Made by a program: the position numbers and the translations under genes
NCBI RefSeq assembly: GCF_016767715.1
Contig: NZ_CP050145.1
Coordinates: forward strand, 1-64,000
DNA: 64,000 bases
Reading direction: 5' to 3'
DNA from: Mycobacteroides chelonae
GTDB lineage: Bacteria; Actinomycetota; Actinomycetes; Mycobacteriales; Mycobacteriaceae
Part shown: one piece after another, positions 63,703-64,000 of the stretch
How the letters are laid out: each line of letters starts with the position of its first letter
How positions within the stretch are numbered: the first letter of the stretch is position 1
Notes under the pieces: generated by a model
Databases searched by the model: none
What the model saw: the letters and a program-made list of their open reading frames with translations, nothing else
Told to the model about the DNA's origin: nothing

Positions 63703-64000
63703 GTGCAGGTGAGCGGCGAACTTGTGCGGGTGGTTGTCGGCGATGATCACCCGCTTTTTCGCGAGGGTGTGGTGCGGGCGCTGACCGGAAGCGGCCAGAT
63801 ATCCGTGGTAGCGGAGGCTCAGGATGGCGCCGGTGCGCTCGCGTTGATCAGAGAGCACCAGCCCGACGTCGCGCTGCTCGATTACCGGATGCCGGAGCTC
63901 GACGGGACGCAGGTGGCGGCTGCCGTGCGCCGCGACGAGCTGCGTACCCGGGTACTGCTGCTCTCGGCGCATGACGACGCGGCGATCGTCTATCACGCGC
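63703..64000 (+). CDS. NarL-type response regulator, 3' end beyond window
   Basis: An open frame that runs to the window end without a stop, about 99 residues visible. It is a receiver domain: RVVVGDDHPLFREGVVRAL (acidic pair), DVALLDYRMPELDGTQ (phospho-acceptor Asp), LLLSAHDD (conserved Ser). The VVxGDDHPLxREGVxxAL start is typical of NarL/LuxR-class regulators, so a C-terminal helix-turn-helix is expected. Possible starts are GTG at 63703, 63709 or 63724. Neighbouring kinase not visible. Confidence 0.82.
   Translation, partial: MQVSGELVRVVVGDDHPLFREGVVRALTGSGQISVVAEAQDGAGALALIREHQPDVALLDYRMPELDGTQVAAAVRRDELRTRVLLLSAHDDAAIVYHA

Overview
The window starts at the first base of dnaA and follows the order dnaA-oriC-dnaN-gnd-recF-dciA-gyrB, so it is the origin region of an actinobacterial chromosome. 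The high GC content, mycobacterial markers (CwsA, CrgA, the pknAB/pbpA/rodA/pstP/fhaAB cluster, PE/PPE and Esx proteins, DUF3558 and LpqH-like lipoproteins) and the quinolone-region residues of GyrA and GyrB point to a rapidly growing mycobacterium. I infer the Mycobacteroides abscessus-chelonae group. The species call is an inference; no database search was possible.

Layout. 1-8.3 kb: replication and recombination core with oriC. 8.3-22.7 kb: an accessory island between gyrB and gyrA made of ESX (type VII)-associated proteins. They include WXG/EspC-like small proteins, long helical proteins, two modular proteins sharing an identical N-terminal domain but ending in a GH19 (chitinase/lysozyme-like) or C39-like peptidase domain, and several lipoproteins. 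No ESX membrane machinery is present. 22.7-24.2 kb: YdeI-like protein and a methyltransferase. 24.4-28.6 kb: gyrA, a DUF3566 protein, tRNA-Ile, a micro-ORF, tRNA-Ala, cwsA. 28.7-35.7 kb: ppiA, a rhomboid protease, three tandem TIGR00027-type methyltransferases, a PH-domain protein, crgA, a DUF881 protein, trpG. 35.7-45.3 kb: the Ser/Thr kinase and cell-shape operon fhaA-fhaB-pstP-rodA-pbpA-pknA-pknB. 45.5-54.5 kb: tRNA-Leu, a YgiB/YgiC/DUF350 operon, a Baeyer-Villiger-type monooxygenase with a divergent TetR regulator, and an orphan ESX-3-like PE-PPE-esxG-esxH cassette. 54.5-64 kb: hrpA, a K+ channel, a carotenoid oxygenase, an orphan EspI-like ATPase, a small secreted protein, and the start of a NarL-type response regulator cut by the window end.

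Main observation. Five transcription units of the gyrB-gyrA island each start 24-47 bp downstream of the same bipartite element, TGGAACCGA (containing GGAAC), exactly 17 bp, then CGTC. This matches the reported promoter of the mycobacterial ECF sigma factor SigM (GGAAC-N16-18-CGTC). The five units encode ESX-substrate-like proteins, small proteins with a shared acidic-aromatic C-terminal tail, and lipoproteins. One unit carries the pair of modular effectors, whose shared N-terminal halves lie in a 785-bp direct repeat with no difference seen. Together this looks like a SigM-controlled set of type VII effector modules, probably served by an ESX apparatus (ESX-4 is the obvious candidate) encoded elsewhere.

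Other observations: tandem perfect DnaA boxes about 33 kb from oriC at the start codon of the PH-domain gene, an IdeR-like site upstream of the PE-PPE-esxGH cassette, large dyads upstream of the carotenoid oxygenase and in front of the PH-domain gene, and a micro-ORF whose stop codon lies inside tRNA-Ala.
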